The notes under the pieces were generated by a model. It was not told where the DNA came from. It did not search any database and saw only the letters and a list, made by a program, of their open reading frames with translations. From RGIG1828 sp045546535 (GTDB taxonomy: Bacteria > Bacillota > Clostridia > UMGS1810), in the NCBI GenBank assembly GCA_045546535.1, contig JAZQDA010000074.1, positions 1 through 9,272 of the forward strand: a DNA stretch of 9,272 nucleotides, given 5' to 3'. Position 1 is the first letter of the stretch; every line of letters begins with the position of its first letter. Positions 1-6,538 of the stretch are shown one piece after another. The translations under genes were made by a program, and so were the position numbers.

Positions 1-4
1 AGTG

Positions 5-13
5 TGATATAAT
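5..13 (+). promoter_or_regulatory. Possible extended -10 promoter element for the ddl operon
   Basis: A perfect TATAAT hexamer lies at 8-13, preceded by TGA at 5-7, which is the TGN extension that strengthens sigma-A type -10 elements. Transcription would start near base 20, leaving a leader of about 35-40 bases before ddl. The -35 region would lie outside the window, so it cannot be checked. In such AT-rich DNA a TATAAT can occur by chance, so this is a candidate only. Confidence 0.4.
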
Positions 14-37
14 AATTTGAATGATTATTTTATTTTG

Positions 38-43
38 AAGGAG
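38..43 (+). promoter_or_regulatory. Ribosome binding site of ddl that bears on its start codon
   Basis: AAGGAG at 38-43 is the only good Shine-Dalgarno match before ddl. It ends one base before the ATG at 45, too close for initiation there, and 13 bases before the in-frame ATG at 57, which is long but workable. A weaker GGAA at 47-50 sits 6 bases before the second ATG. Together with the protein N-terminus typical of the family (MKKKICVIFGG), this favours the start at 57. Confidence 0.6.
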
Positions 44-56
44 TATGGAAAATTAC

Positions 57-1121
57 ATGAAAAAGAAGATTTGTGTGATATTTGGCGGAGAATCGTCAGA
101 ATATGAAATTTCTTTAAAATCAGCATATTCAGTCCTTACCAATCTTGATAAAACACTTTTTGATATAATAACTGTAGGTATTACAAAAGACGGCAAATGG
201 TATTTGTATGAGGGTGATTATTCTAAAATCCCTGAAGACGAATGGCAGTCAGGAGTAATATCCCCTGTTTCAATCCTGCACGGGAATAAAGAATCCTCCC
301 TTTTGGTTCAGAGAGAAACTGATACATATGAAAGGATCAATTTTGATGTAGCCTTCCCTGTTCTTCACGGAAAAAACGGTGAAGACGGAACTATTCAGGG
401 TTTATTTGAACTTTCCGGTATAAAATATGTAGGTGTAGGCGTTGTTTCGTCTGCTATGGGCATGGATAAAACATTTTCCAAAATTGTTTTTGAAAGTGCA
501 AATATACCTCAGGCAAAATGGGAAGTTATTAGAAAACATGAACTTGATAAAATTGATGAAAAAATACAGAAAATAGAAAAAACGCTTGATTATCCCCTGT
601 TTATCAAACCCGCTAATGCAGGGTCATCTATCGGAATAGGCAAAGCGAAAAACCGCGAAGAACTTATTTCTTCCATAAATGAAGCATTAAAATATGACAG
701 AAAAGTTTTGGTCGAAGAATTTTTGACAGGACATGAAGTTGAGTGTGCTGTTATTGGTAATCGAGGTGATATAACTGCTTCATGCGTCGGCGAAATTGTT
801 GCATCTCAGGAGTTTTATACCTATGATGCAAAATACAATTCAGACTATCCAAGCACACTTTATATACCTGCCAAAATATCAGAAAAATACTCTGACATAG
901 TAAGAAAGTATGCAGTTAAAGCGTTCGAAGCACTTGACGGAAAGGGACTTTCAAGAGTTGACTTTTTTGTAGACGAAGAAAAAGACAAAGTTTGTATAAA
1001 TGAAATCAACACAATGCCAGGATTTACTACAATAAGTATGTATCCTAAACTTTTTGAAGCATCGGGCATCAGTTACTCTCTTTTACTTACAAAACTTATT
1101 GAAATTGCACTTGAAGATTAA
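57..1121 (+). CDS. ddl: D-alanine--D-alanine ligase (Ddl)
   Basis: This is the cytoplasmic ATP-grasp enzyme that joins two D-alanines for the end of the peptidoglycan stem peptide. Read from the ATG at 57 it has 354 residues, normal for the family. Visible motifs are the N-terminal GGESSEYEIS (10-19), HGKNGEDGTIQG (104-115), the ATP-grasp loop KPANAGSSIGI (184-194), the omega loop YTYDAKY (254-260), RVDFF (300-304) and the metal/ATP-binding NEINTMPGFT (315-324). The last omega-loop tyrosine (Tyr260) aligns with E. coli DdlB Tyr216, which favours D-alanine as second substrate; VanA-type D-lactate ligases differ there. An upstream in-frame ATG at 45 would add four residues, but its ribosome binding site is too close. 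The gene is first in a five-gene plus-strand run and ends 14 bp before the DUF1934 gene. Function is very secure; the exact start is less so. Confidence 0.97.
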   Translation: MKKKICVIFGGESSEYEISLKSAYSVLTNLDKTLFDIITVGITKDGKWYLYEGDYSKIPEDEWQSGVISPVSILHGNKESSLLVQRETDTYERINFDVAFPVLHGKNGEDGTIQGLFELSGIKYVGVGVVSSAMGMDKTFSKIVFESANIPQAKWEVIRKHELDKIDEKIQKIEKTLDYPLFIKPANAGSSIGIGKAKNREELISSINEALKYDRKVLVEEFLTGHEVECAVIGNRGDITASCVGEIVASQEFYTYDAKYNSDYPSTLYIPAKISEKYSDIVRKYAVKAFEALDGKGLSRVDFFVDEEKDKVCINEINTMPGFTTISMYPKLFEASGISYSLLLTKLIEIALED

Positions 1122-1135
1122 GCGGAGGTATACAT

Positions 1136-1567
1136 ATGAAAAACAAGTTTTTTATATCAATAAAAGGTCTTCAGGAATATGACAATGCAGATGATAATAC
1201 AGACATCAGTCTGACTACCGAAGCAGATTTTGAAAAGCAGGACGGCGCATATTTTATAGATTACAATGAATCTGAAATAACAGGACTTGACGGAACGAAA
1301 ACATCTATAGAAATTGGCAGTGATTATGTTTCACTTCTCCGTAACGGTGCTGTAAACAGTCAGATGCTTTTTATGAAAGACAGGAAAACCTCTTCATACT
1401 ACAATACACCATACGGAAATTTCATGATTGGGATATACACTGACAATCTTGACATCGATGTAAATGAAGACGGCGGAACAGTAAATGTTGATTACTACCT
1501 TGACATTAACAATTCAAGAACAAGCAAAAATAACTTTGAAATACAAATCAGGAGGCACAACATATGA
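1136..1567 (+). CDS. DUF1934 (YwiB-like) small beta-barrel protein
   Basis: A 143-residue cytoplasmic protein with no signal peptide or membrane segment. It resembles the DUF1934 family, which has a calycin-like beta-barrel fold and includes B. subtilis YwiB. The supporting features are its length, an alternating strand-rich pattern throughout, and the family-like core motif YYNTPYGNFMIGIYT at 88-102, followed by a strand in which acidic and hydrophobic residues alternate (DNLDIDVN, 103-110). The biochemical role is not known. It has a strong GGAGG ribosome binding site at 1124-1128, 7 bases from the ATG. Its stop codon overlaps the argS start as ATGA (1564-1567), so the two are translationally coupled. 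B. subtilis ywiB also lies next to argS, so the pairing is old and supports the family call. Family assignment is by motif and context only. Confidence 0.85.
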   Translation: MKNKFFISIKGLQEYDNADDNTDISLTTEADFEKQDGAYFIDYNESEITGLDGTKTSIEIGSDYVSLLRNGAVNSQMLFMKDRKTSSYYNTPYGNFMIGIYTDNLDIDVNEDGGTVNVDYYLDINNSRTSKNNFEIQIRRHNI

Positions 1568-3273
1568 AAAACATAATTGCTCAGACCAAGGAAGAGATAT
1601 TTAAAACTATAAAAAATGCTATAAGCAATCTCTCAAATTTTATTGAAACGGACCCTGCATCGCTTGACGAGGCAATAAAAACTGAAATTGAAATTGAAAT
1701 ACCAAAAGAAAAAACTCACGGCGATTTTTCTTCCAACATCGCTATGAAACTTACAAAAATTTTAAAAAATGCTCCTGTAAAGATTGCAACTGCACTTATT
1801 AATGCTATGAACACAGAAGGAACATATATTGAAAAAATCGAAATTGCCGGTCCTGGATTTATTAATTTTTATCTTGCCAAAAAACGCATATATGATGCTT
1901 TAAAAGTTGCTTATGAACTTGGTAGTGATTTTGGCAAACTAGATGTCGGCAAAGGCAAAAAAGTTATGGTTGAATTTGTCAGTGCAAACCCCACAGGTCC
2001 TATGCATATGGGTAATGCTCGAGGCGGTGCTCTCGGCGACAGTTTAGCAAGTGTGCTTGAAATGGCAGGATATGATGTAACAAGAGAATTTTATATAAAC
2101 GATGCAGGTGCACAGATTGACAAATTTGCAAACTCATTAGAGGCCAGATATATTCAGGCTACACAAGGCGAGAATGCAATTGAATTTTCACCCGACTGGT
2201 ATCAGGGTAATGACATTAAAGTTCTTGCTTCGGAATTTATTAAATTAAACGGGGACAAGTATAATAATGCATCAAGCGAAGAATTAAGAAATGCTCTTGT
2301 TCAGTTTGGTCTTAAAAACAACATTGCAAAATTAAAAACAGACCTAGAAGCATACAGAATTAACTATGATGTATGGTTTAATGAAAGTTCAATCCACGAA
2401 AACGGCGAAGTAAAAGAAACTATTGAACTTTTAAGAAAGAGCGACCTTACATACGAAAAAGACGGCGCTTTATGGTTTAAATCAACCGAATTCGGAAGTG
2501 AAAAAGATGATGTTTTAATAAGAGCGAACGGATTCCCTACCTATTTTGCTGTAGATATTGCTTATCACAGAAATAAATTTGAAAAAAGAGGTTTTGACCA
2601 GGTTATAAATGTCTGGGGTGCTGACCACCACGGCCACGTTGCAAGAATGAAAGGTGCTATGGATGCTATCGGCTGTGATGGTTCAAAACTTGATATTGTT
2701 ATTATGCAACTTGTCCGTCTTATGAAAGAAGGCAGCGCTGTAAGAATGTCAAAGAGAACTGGCGAAATGATTACACTTTCTGACCTTGTTGAAGATATCG
2801 GAATTGATGCTGCAAGATTTTTCTTTAATCTTCGTCAGGCTGGAAGCCATCTCGAATTTGACCTTGACCTTGCGATAGCACAGAATAATGAAAATCCTGT
2901 CTTTTATGTTCAGTATGCACATGCAAGAATTTCAAGCATAATCAGAGGTCTTATAGAGGAAGGAATTACTCTTGATAAGACTGACAATATAGACCTTACG
3001 CTTTTAAAAGACGAGGCAGAAATTGAACTCATTGAAAAAATCATAAGTTATCCTAACGAAATTTACTTAAGTTCTGTGTCAATGGAACCGAGCAAACTCA
3101 CAAGATACGTCATGGATTTGTCTGCCCTCTTCCACTCATTCTACAATAGTTGCAGAGTAAGATGTGAAGATGAAAAACTTATGCAGGCAAGACTTCTTCT
3201 TTGCCACACTACAAGAAATGTTATACAAAACGTATTTAGAATTTTAAAAATTGATGCACCTGAAAAAATGTAA
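1564..3273 (+). CDS. argS: Arginyl-tRNA synthetase
   Basis: A cytoplasmic class I aminoacyl-tRNA synthetase that charges tRNA-Arg with arginine using ATP. The 569-residue length is typical. The N-terminal Add-1 type domain covers about 5-105 and includes the motif THGDFSSNIAMKL (51-63). The Rossmann catalytic core begins near 134, with the HIGH-type signature PTGPMHMGNARG (143-154; HMGN at 148-151). WGADHHGHVARMK lies at 351-363, and the KMSKS-type loop is RMSKRTG (394-400), which keeps the second lysine (Lys397). The C-terminal DALR-type anticodon-binding helical domain runs from about 445, starting YVQYAHARISS, and ends in the usual IDAPEKM. GGAGG at 1551-1555 is 8 bases from the ATG. The start overlaps the DUF1934 stop by 4 bp. 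No T-box leader precedes it, so any regulation comes from the operon promoter. Confidence 0.98.
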   Translation: MKNIIAQTKEEIFKTIKNAISNLSNFIETDPASLDEAIKTEIEIEIPKEKTHGDFSSNIAMKLTKILKNAPVKIATALINAMNTEGTYIEKIEIAGPGFINFYLAKKRIYDALKVAYELGSDFGKLDVGKGKKVMVEFVSANPTGPMHMGNARGGALGDSLASVLEMAGYDVTREFYINDAGAQIDKFANSLEARYIQATQGENAIEFSPDWYQGNDIKVLASEFIKLNGDKYNNASSEELRNALVQFGLKNNIAKLKTDLEAYRINYDVWFNESSIHENGEVKETIELLRKSDLTYEKDGALWFKSTEFGSEKDDVLIRANGFPTYFAVDIAYHRNKFEKRGFDQVINVWGADHHGHVARMKGAMDAIGCDGSKLDIVIMQLVRLMKEGSAVRMSKRTGEMITLSDLVEDIGIDAARFFFNLRQAGSHLEFDLDLAIAQNNENPVFYVQYAHARISSIIRGLIEEGITLDKTDNIDLTLLKDEAEIELIEKIISYPNEIYLSSVSMEPSKLTRYVMDLSALFHSFYNSCRVRCEDEKLMQARLLLCHTTRNVIQNVFRILKIDAPEKM

Positions 3274-3295
3274 TTTATGAAAGGCCAGACTGAAA

Positions 3296-4780
3296 ATGTT
3301 TAAGTTTTATTTGAAATTTACTGCGCTTCTAACAGCGCTGACATTGTTATTTACTCTTTCAATGCCCGTATTTGCGGACACAACTGATACTTCATCATCT
3401 ACAACGAAAGAAGAGGCTAATTCATATTTTGACCAGGCAGTTAACCTCATTATGTCAAAATACAAATTTGATACATCGAGAGAAGGCATTTATGAAGATA
3501 CTATAAGAAAACTTATAGAAAAGGACCCCGAAATAATATATGACATTCTAAGAGCAATGTTCGGCTCATTAGATGACTACTCAACTTACTATTCCGAGGA
3601 AGAACTTGAAAGTTTCGTAAGCAATACTTCAGGCGAATTTTGTGGAATCGGCGTTGTTATTATGACTGTTGACGAAGGTTTATTCGTTACTAATGTCTAT
3701 GACAACACCCCCGCTAAAGAAGAAGGTCTTATGGTTGGCGATATCATCATAAAAGTCGGTGATATTTCCCTTGCCGGTATGGATATAAGTGTTGCACAAA
3801 GTAAAATACTCGGCGAAGAAAACACACCCGTAAACTTAACAGTTCTGCGAAACGGTCAGACTTTTGAAATCAACCCGATAAGAAGAAAAGTTGTTATTGA
3901 GTCAGGATTTTTCCAGGCTATAGAAAACGATACTATCGGTTATATATCAATAACTGATTTCAATCCCCCTTCTGTCGAACTTACCGAAAAAGCACTTGAT
4001 ACTTTCGACGAAAAAGGCATTACAAAAATAATTATCGACTTAAGAAACAATCCGGGCGGGGACCTCTCTTCTTTTATCAAAATAGCATCTATGTTTGTTC
4101 CAAAGGGTCCTGCTATCAAGTTTGAATATAAAAACCCATTCAATAATTTTTCTCTTGATTCAAGCAATACTGACGTGAAATACGCACTTGCAGTTTTAGT
4201 AAATGAAAACAGTGCCAGTGCCTCTGAAGCATTTGCAGCCGCAGTAAAAGATTCAGGCGTTGGTGCTATTATAGGTGTAAATACTTTTGGAAAAGGAACT
4301 ATGCAAAACATCACACGCTTCAGTATTGGCGGCGGTGTAAAACTTACAGAAGCAGAATTTTTATCACCTCTCGGCAATAAAATAAACAAAGTCGGTGTTC
4401 AGCCAAATATCAAAGCAGAAGATAAACTCGTTGACTATCACCGTGCAGGTTATGAAAAGATAACCTATGAGCGTGTAATAAAACTTGGTGATACAGGAAA
4501 TGATGTATATGCAGTTGAGCAAAGACTCTATGCACTTGGTTTTGATATTGGTCTGCCGGATAAATATTTTGATGAAAAATCTCACAATGCCGTTTTAAGA
4601 TTTCAGAAAAGTACAGGACTTTATCCTTACGGCGTTGCTGACATTACTACACAACTTAAAATTGAAGAAGTTTTAAGTGGGACAAAAGTTTATACAAACA
4701 ATACAATTAAAAGAGCCGTTGACTTTTTCAAATACGATAGTTGGAAAAATATTATTAAGTTTGACTTTGATAAAAACTGA
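3296..4780 (+). CDS. Secreted S41 C-terminal processing protease with PDZ and peptidoglycan-binding domains
   Basis: A CtpA/CtpB-type serine protease of 494 residues exported across the membrane. Residues 1-27 form a signal peptide (Lys3/Lys7, hydrophobic core, VFA before Asp28). A helical N-terminal segment (about 38-110) precedes a PDZ domain (about 113-197, GIGVVI then GLMVGDIIIKVGD). The S41 core covers about 200-375, with IIIDLRNNPGG (245-255) and NENSASASEAFAAA (303-316). By spacing to CtpB and Tsp, the catalytic pair is Ser308 and Lys333 (in FGKG), with Gln337 four residues later. A PG_binding_1 domain follows at about 395-460 (LGDTGNDVYAVEQRL, AVLRFQKSTGL), so the protease is probably tethered to the wall. 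In Bacillus, CtpB cleaves a sporulation signalling protein; the substrate here is unknown. The gene starts 22 bp after argS behind a weak AAAGG (3280-3284), and later starts would lose the signal peptide. Confidence 0.94.
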   Translation: MFKFYLKFTALLTALTLLFTLSMPVFADTTDTSSSTTKEEANSYFDQAVNLIMSKYKFDTSREGIYEDTIRKLIEKDPEIIYDILRAMFGSLDDYSTYYSEEELESFVSNTSGEFCGIGVVIMTVDEGLFVTNVYDNTPAKEEGLMVGDIIIKVGDISLAGMDISVAQSKILGEENTPVNLTVLRNGQTFEINPIRRKVVIESGFFQAIENDTIGYISITDFNPPSVELTEKALDTFDEKGITKIIIDLRNNPGGDLSSFIKIASMFVPKGPAIKFEYKNPFNNFSLDSSNTDVKYALAVLVNENSASASEAFAAAVKDSGVGAIIGVNTFGKGTMQNITRFSIGGGVKLTEAEFLSPLGNKINKVGVQPNIKAEDKLVDYHRAGYEKITYERVIKLGDTGNDVYAVEQRLYALGFDIGLPDKYFDEKSHNAVLRFQKSTGLYPYGVADITTQLKIEEVLSGTKVYTNNTIKRAVDFFKYDSWKNIIKFDFDKN

Positions 4781-4807
4781 TTATAATTTAAAGTCAGGAG
4801 CATAGTT

Positions 4808-5374
4808 ATGGAAAATTTTTGGAAAGGCAATCTTATAAGATTAAGGGCGGCAACAGGTGAAGATACTCCTCTTTTCATTAATGAAAACGGAGATTTTGAC
4901 ACTGAAACCGCCAGAAGATATGACTATATAGAATTTCCTCTTTCAAACGAACAGATTTCAAAGAAACTTTCTGCATATGACAAAGAGAAAACAAATAAAG
5001 ATGATTATCTTTTTGTAATTGAAACGCTAAATCACGAAAGAGCAGGTTTCATAATCGTCTTTGATTGCGACACAAAAAATGGCACTTTCAAATACGGCCT
5101 ATTCTTACTTGAAGAGTTTAAAGGACGTTCATTAGGAACCGAAGCAGTAAAAATTATGCTTAATTATTATTTCAATGAACTTCGTTACAATAAAGTCAAT
5201 GTGTATATTTATGACTACAACAAGCCATCTTTAAAATTCCACGAAAAATTAGGTTTTACAAAAGAAGGTCAGTTAAGACAGATGGCGTATTCCGCCGGAA
5301 AATATCACGATATTATCTTTTACGGAATGACAAAAGATGAGTTTAATAAATCCAATCCTTTAAAAGCGCTTTAA
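4808..5374 (+). CDS. GNAT family N-acetyltransferase, RimJ/RimL type
   Basis: A 188-residue cytoplasmic protein that probably transfers an acetyl group from acetyl-CoA to an amine; the acceptor cannot be read from the sequence. It opens with the RimJ/RimL-like pattern GNLIRLRAATGEDTPLF (7-23). The central strand pair VIETLNHERAGFIIV (70-84) is followed by the acetyl-CoA pyrophosphate-binding loop GRSLGTEA (106-113), matching the R/Q-x-x-G-x-G/A motif with Thr at the last position. The C-terminal motif-B region is VNVYIYDYNKPSLKFHEKLGF (130-150), where the Asn-Lys-Pro-Ser and Lys-Leu-Gly-Phe elements are characteristic. AGGAG at 4796-4800 lies 7 bases from the ATG. The gene is 27 bp after the protease gene, apparently last in the operon, and its final 32 bp overlap the end of the oppositely oriented dacF-like gene. 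Confidence 0.9.
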   Translation: MENFWKGNLIRLRAATGEDTPLFINENGDFDTETARRYDYIEFPLSNEQISKKLSAYDKEKTNKDDYLFVIETLNHERAGFIIVFDCDTKNGTFKYGLFLLEEFKGRSLGTEAVKIMLNYYFNELRYNKVNVYIYDYNKPSLKFHEKLGFTKEGQLRQMAYSAGKYHDIIFYGMTKDEFNKSNPLKAL

Positions 5375-6482
5375 AAACCTCAGTAAATGTGACTCTTGAT
5401 ATGTTTTCAGTGCATATCAAATCAATCTTTTTGCTCTCTTTTCCATTCAATTTTACAATTATGGTTCCCAAAACATCTCCGGATTTTATGGGTGCCATAA
5501 TTTTTTTGCTGTTTTCTATGATTATTTCAGGTTCTATTTTTTCATTTTTCTCAGTCAGGTAACTAAAACCTTCACTTGCTGTAAGTTTAACACTCTTTTT
5601 TTGACCTTTTTCAATCTTAACATCTTTTATTTCATCGTTTTCTTTAATACAGTCTGTAATCTTATAATTTGAAAAGCCGTAATTGAGGAGTGATGAAGCG
5701 TCAGCCTGACGTTTTTTTGATGTTTCTGCACCCATAATTACACATATAAGATGCATATTATCACGCTTTGCAGTAGCACTTATACAAAACTTTGCATCGT
5801 CAGTGCTACCTGTTTTAAGACCGGTTGCTCCATCATAAAACCTTATCAGTTTATTTGTGTTTGAAAGTGTAAATTCTCCCCCGCGAAGACTATCCATCCA
5901 TATACCTGTAAACTCGAAAATATCATCATATTTCATCAGTTCTCTTGACATCAGAGCAATATCATATGCAGTTGAATAATGACCGTCTGCATCAAGTCCG
6001 TTACAGTTTACAAAATGAGTATTGGTCATACCAAGTTCTTCAGCCTTCTTATTCATTCTGTCAACAAAAACGCTCTCTGTTCCTGAAATATGTTCGCCGA
6101 GGGCAACCGCAGCATCATTCCCTGATGCAACTGCTATGCCCTTAAATATATCTCTAACCGTCATTTGTTCGCCTTCGTCAAGAAAAATTGTTGAACCGCC
6201 GTAACTTTTAGCATGTGCACTTCCTGTAATCATATCATCATACGAAAGATTTCCCGCTTTAATCTCTTCCATACCTAAAAGCATAGTCATTATTTTAGTT
6301 ACACTAGCCATTGGTTTTTTCTCGTGCGGATTTTTTTCAAAAATTATTTCTCCTGTAGTATAATCCATCAAAAGTGCAGACGGTGCACTTATTTCAAGAG
6401 CGTTTTCAGATGCGATTGCTGTTGTAATTTGTAAACAGATTGAACACACGATAACAAAAGATAAAAATTTTTTTAATAACAT
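5343..6482 (-). CDS. dacF: D-alanyl-D-alanine carboxypeptidase, S11 family (DacF-like penicillin-binding protein)
   Basis: An exported low-molecular-weight penicillin-binding protein that removes the terminal D-alanine from peptidoglycan stem pentapeptides. Its 379 residues fit DacF-type enzymes. Residues 1-24 form a signal peptide (Lys4/Lys5, hydrophobic core, AIA before Ser25). All three serine-acyltransferase motifs are present: SVTK at 60-63 (nucleophile Ser60), SGN at 120-122 and KTG at 223-225. Other family landmarks are the GLDADGHYSTAYDIALMSREL stretch from 162 to 182 and GGST at 95-98. A beta-rich PBP5 C-terminal domain covers about 280-360, and the tail TFTEVFKALLKDWIY looks like the amphipathic helix that anchors these enzymes to the membrane surface. 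The start is set by the signal peptide and a GGGTG site 7 bases upstream. It lies 56 bp downstream of the lipase gene, perhaps co-transcribed. DacF versus DacA/DacB subtype is uncertain. Confidence 0.95.
   Translation of the reverse strand: MLLKKFLSFVIVCSICLQITTAIASENALEISAPSALLMDYTTGEIIFEKNPHEKKPMASVTKIMTMLLGMEEIKAGNLSYDDMITGSAHAKSYGGSTIFLDEGEQMTVRDIFKGIAVASGNDAAVALGEHISGTESVFVDRMNKKAEELGMTNTHFVNCNGLDADGHYSTAYDIALMSRELMKYDDIFEFTGIWMDSLRGGEFTLSNTNKLIRFYDGATGLKTGSTDDAKFCISATAKRDNMHLICVIMGAETSKKRQADASSLLNYGFSNYKITDCIKENDEIKDVKIEKGQKKSVKLTASEGFSYLTEKNEKIEPEIIIENSKKIMAPIKSGDVLGTIIVKLNGKESKKIDLICTENISRVTFTEVFKALLKDWIY
5396..5432 (+). terminator. Weak hairpin inside the dacF-like gene, possible end of the ddl operon transcript
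   Basis: An 8-bp inverted repeat, TTGATATG at 5396-5403 and CATATCAA at 5413-5420, encloses a 9-base loop. A run of five T follows at 5428-5432, seven bases beyond the stem. It begins 22 bases after the GNAT stop codon, where a terminator for the plus-strand operon would be expected. The stem has only two G-C pairs and the T-run is displaced, so it is a poor intrinsic terminator and may be coincidental coding sequence of the dacF-like gene. Confidence 0.2.
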
Positions 6483-6489
6483 TTAATAT

Positions 6490-6494
6490 CACCC
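6490..6494 (-). promoter_or_regulatory. Ribosome binding site of the dacF-like gene
   Basis: On the minus strand GGGTG (within GGGTGAT) lies 7 bases before the ATG at 6480-6482. It is a weaker match than the GGAGG-type sites of the plus-strand genes, but well spaced. No convincing promoter is seen in the 56 bp between the lipase gene and this start, so read-through from the lipase gene is plausible. Confidence 0.5.
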
Positions 6495-6538
6495 GTATAT
6501 TGTTATGTGGGTGGACAAAATGTTTATTACTAAAATTT

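Noticed and set aside
45..56. Upstream ATG for ddl adding four residues
   Set aside because: AAGGAG ends one base before it, and the family N-terminus begins at the ATG at 57.
1122..1135. T-box or other leader regulating argS
   Set aside because: argS follows DUF1934 with a 4-bp overlap and the other gaps are 14-27 bp, leaving no room for a leader RNA.
3940..4389. 149-codon minus-strand open frame within the protease gene
   Set aside because: It is antisense to well-conserved S41 catalytic sequence, has no recognisable protein features and no ribosome binding site; a shadow frame.
5363..5372. AAAGCGCTTT palindrome at the end of the GNAT gene
   Set aside because: A perfect palindrome without a loop cannot form a standard terminator hairpin, and it is coding in both genes; most likely chance.
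6483..6538. Sporulation-type promoter before the dacF-like gene
   Set aside because: CATAACA-like and TATAC-like strings occur, but none has a matching upstream element at proper spacing.
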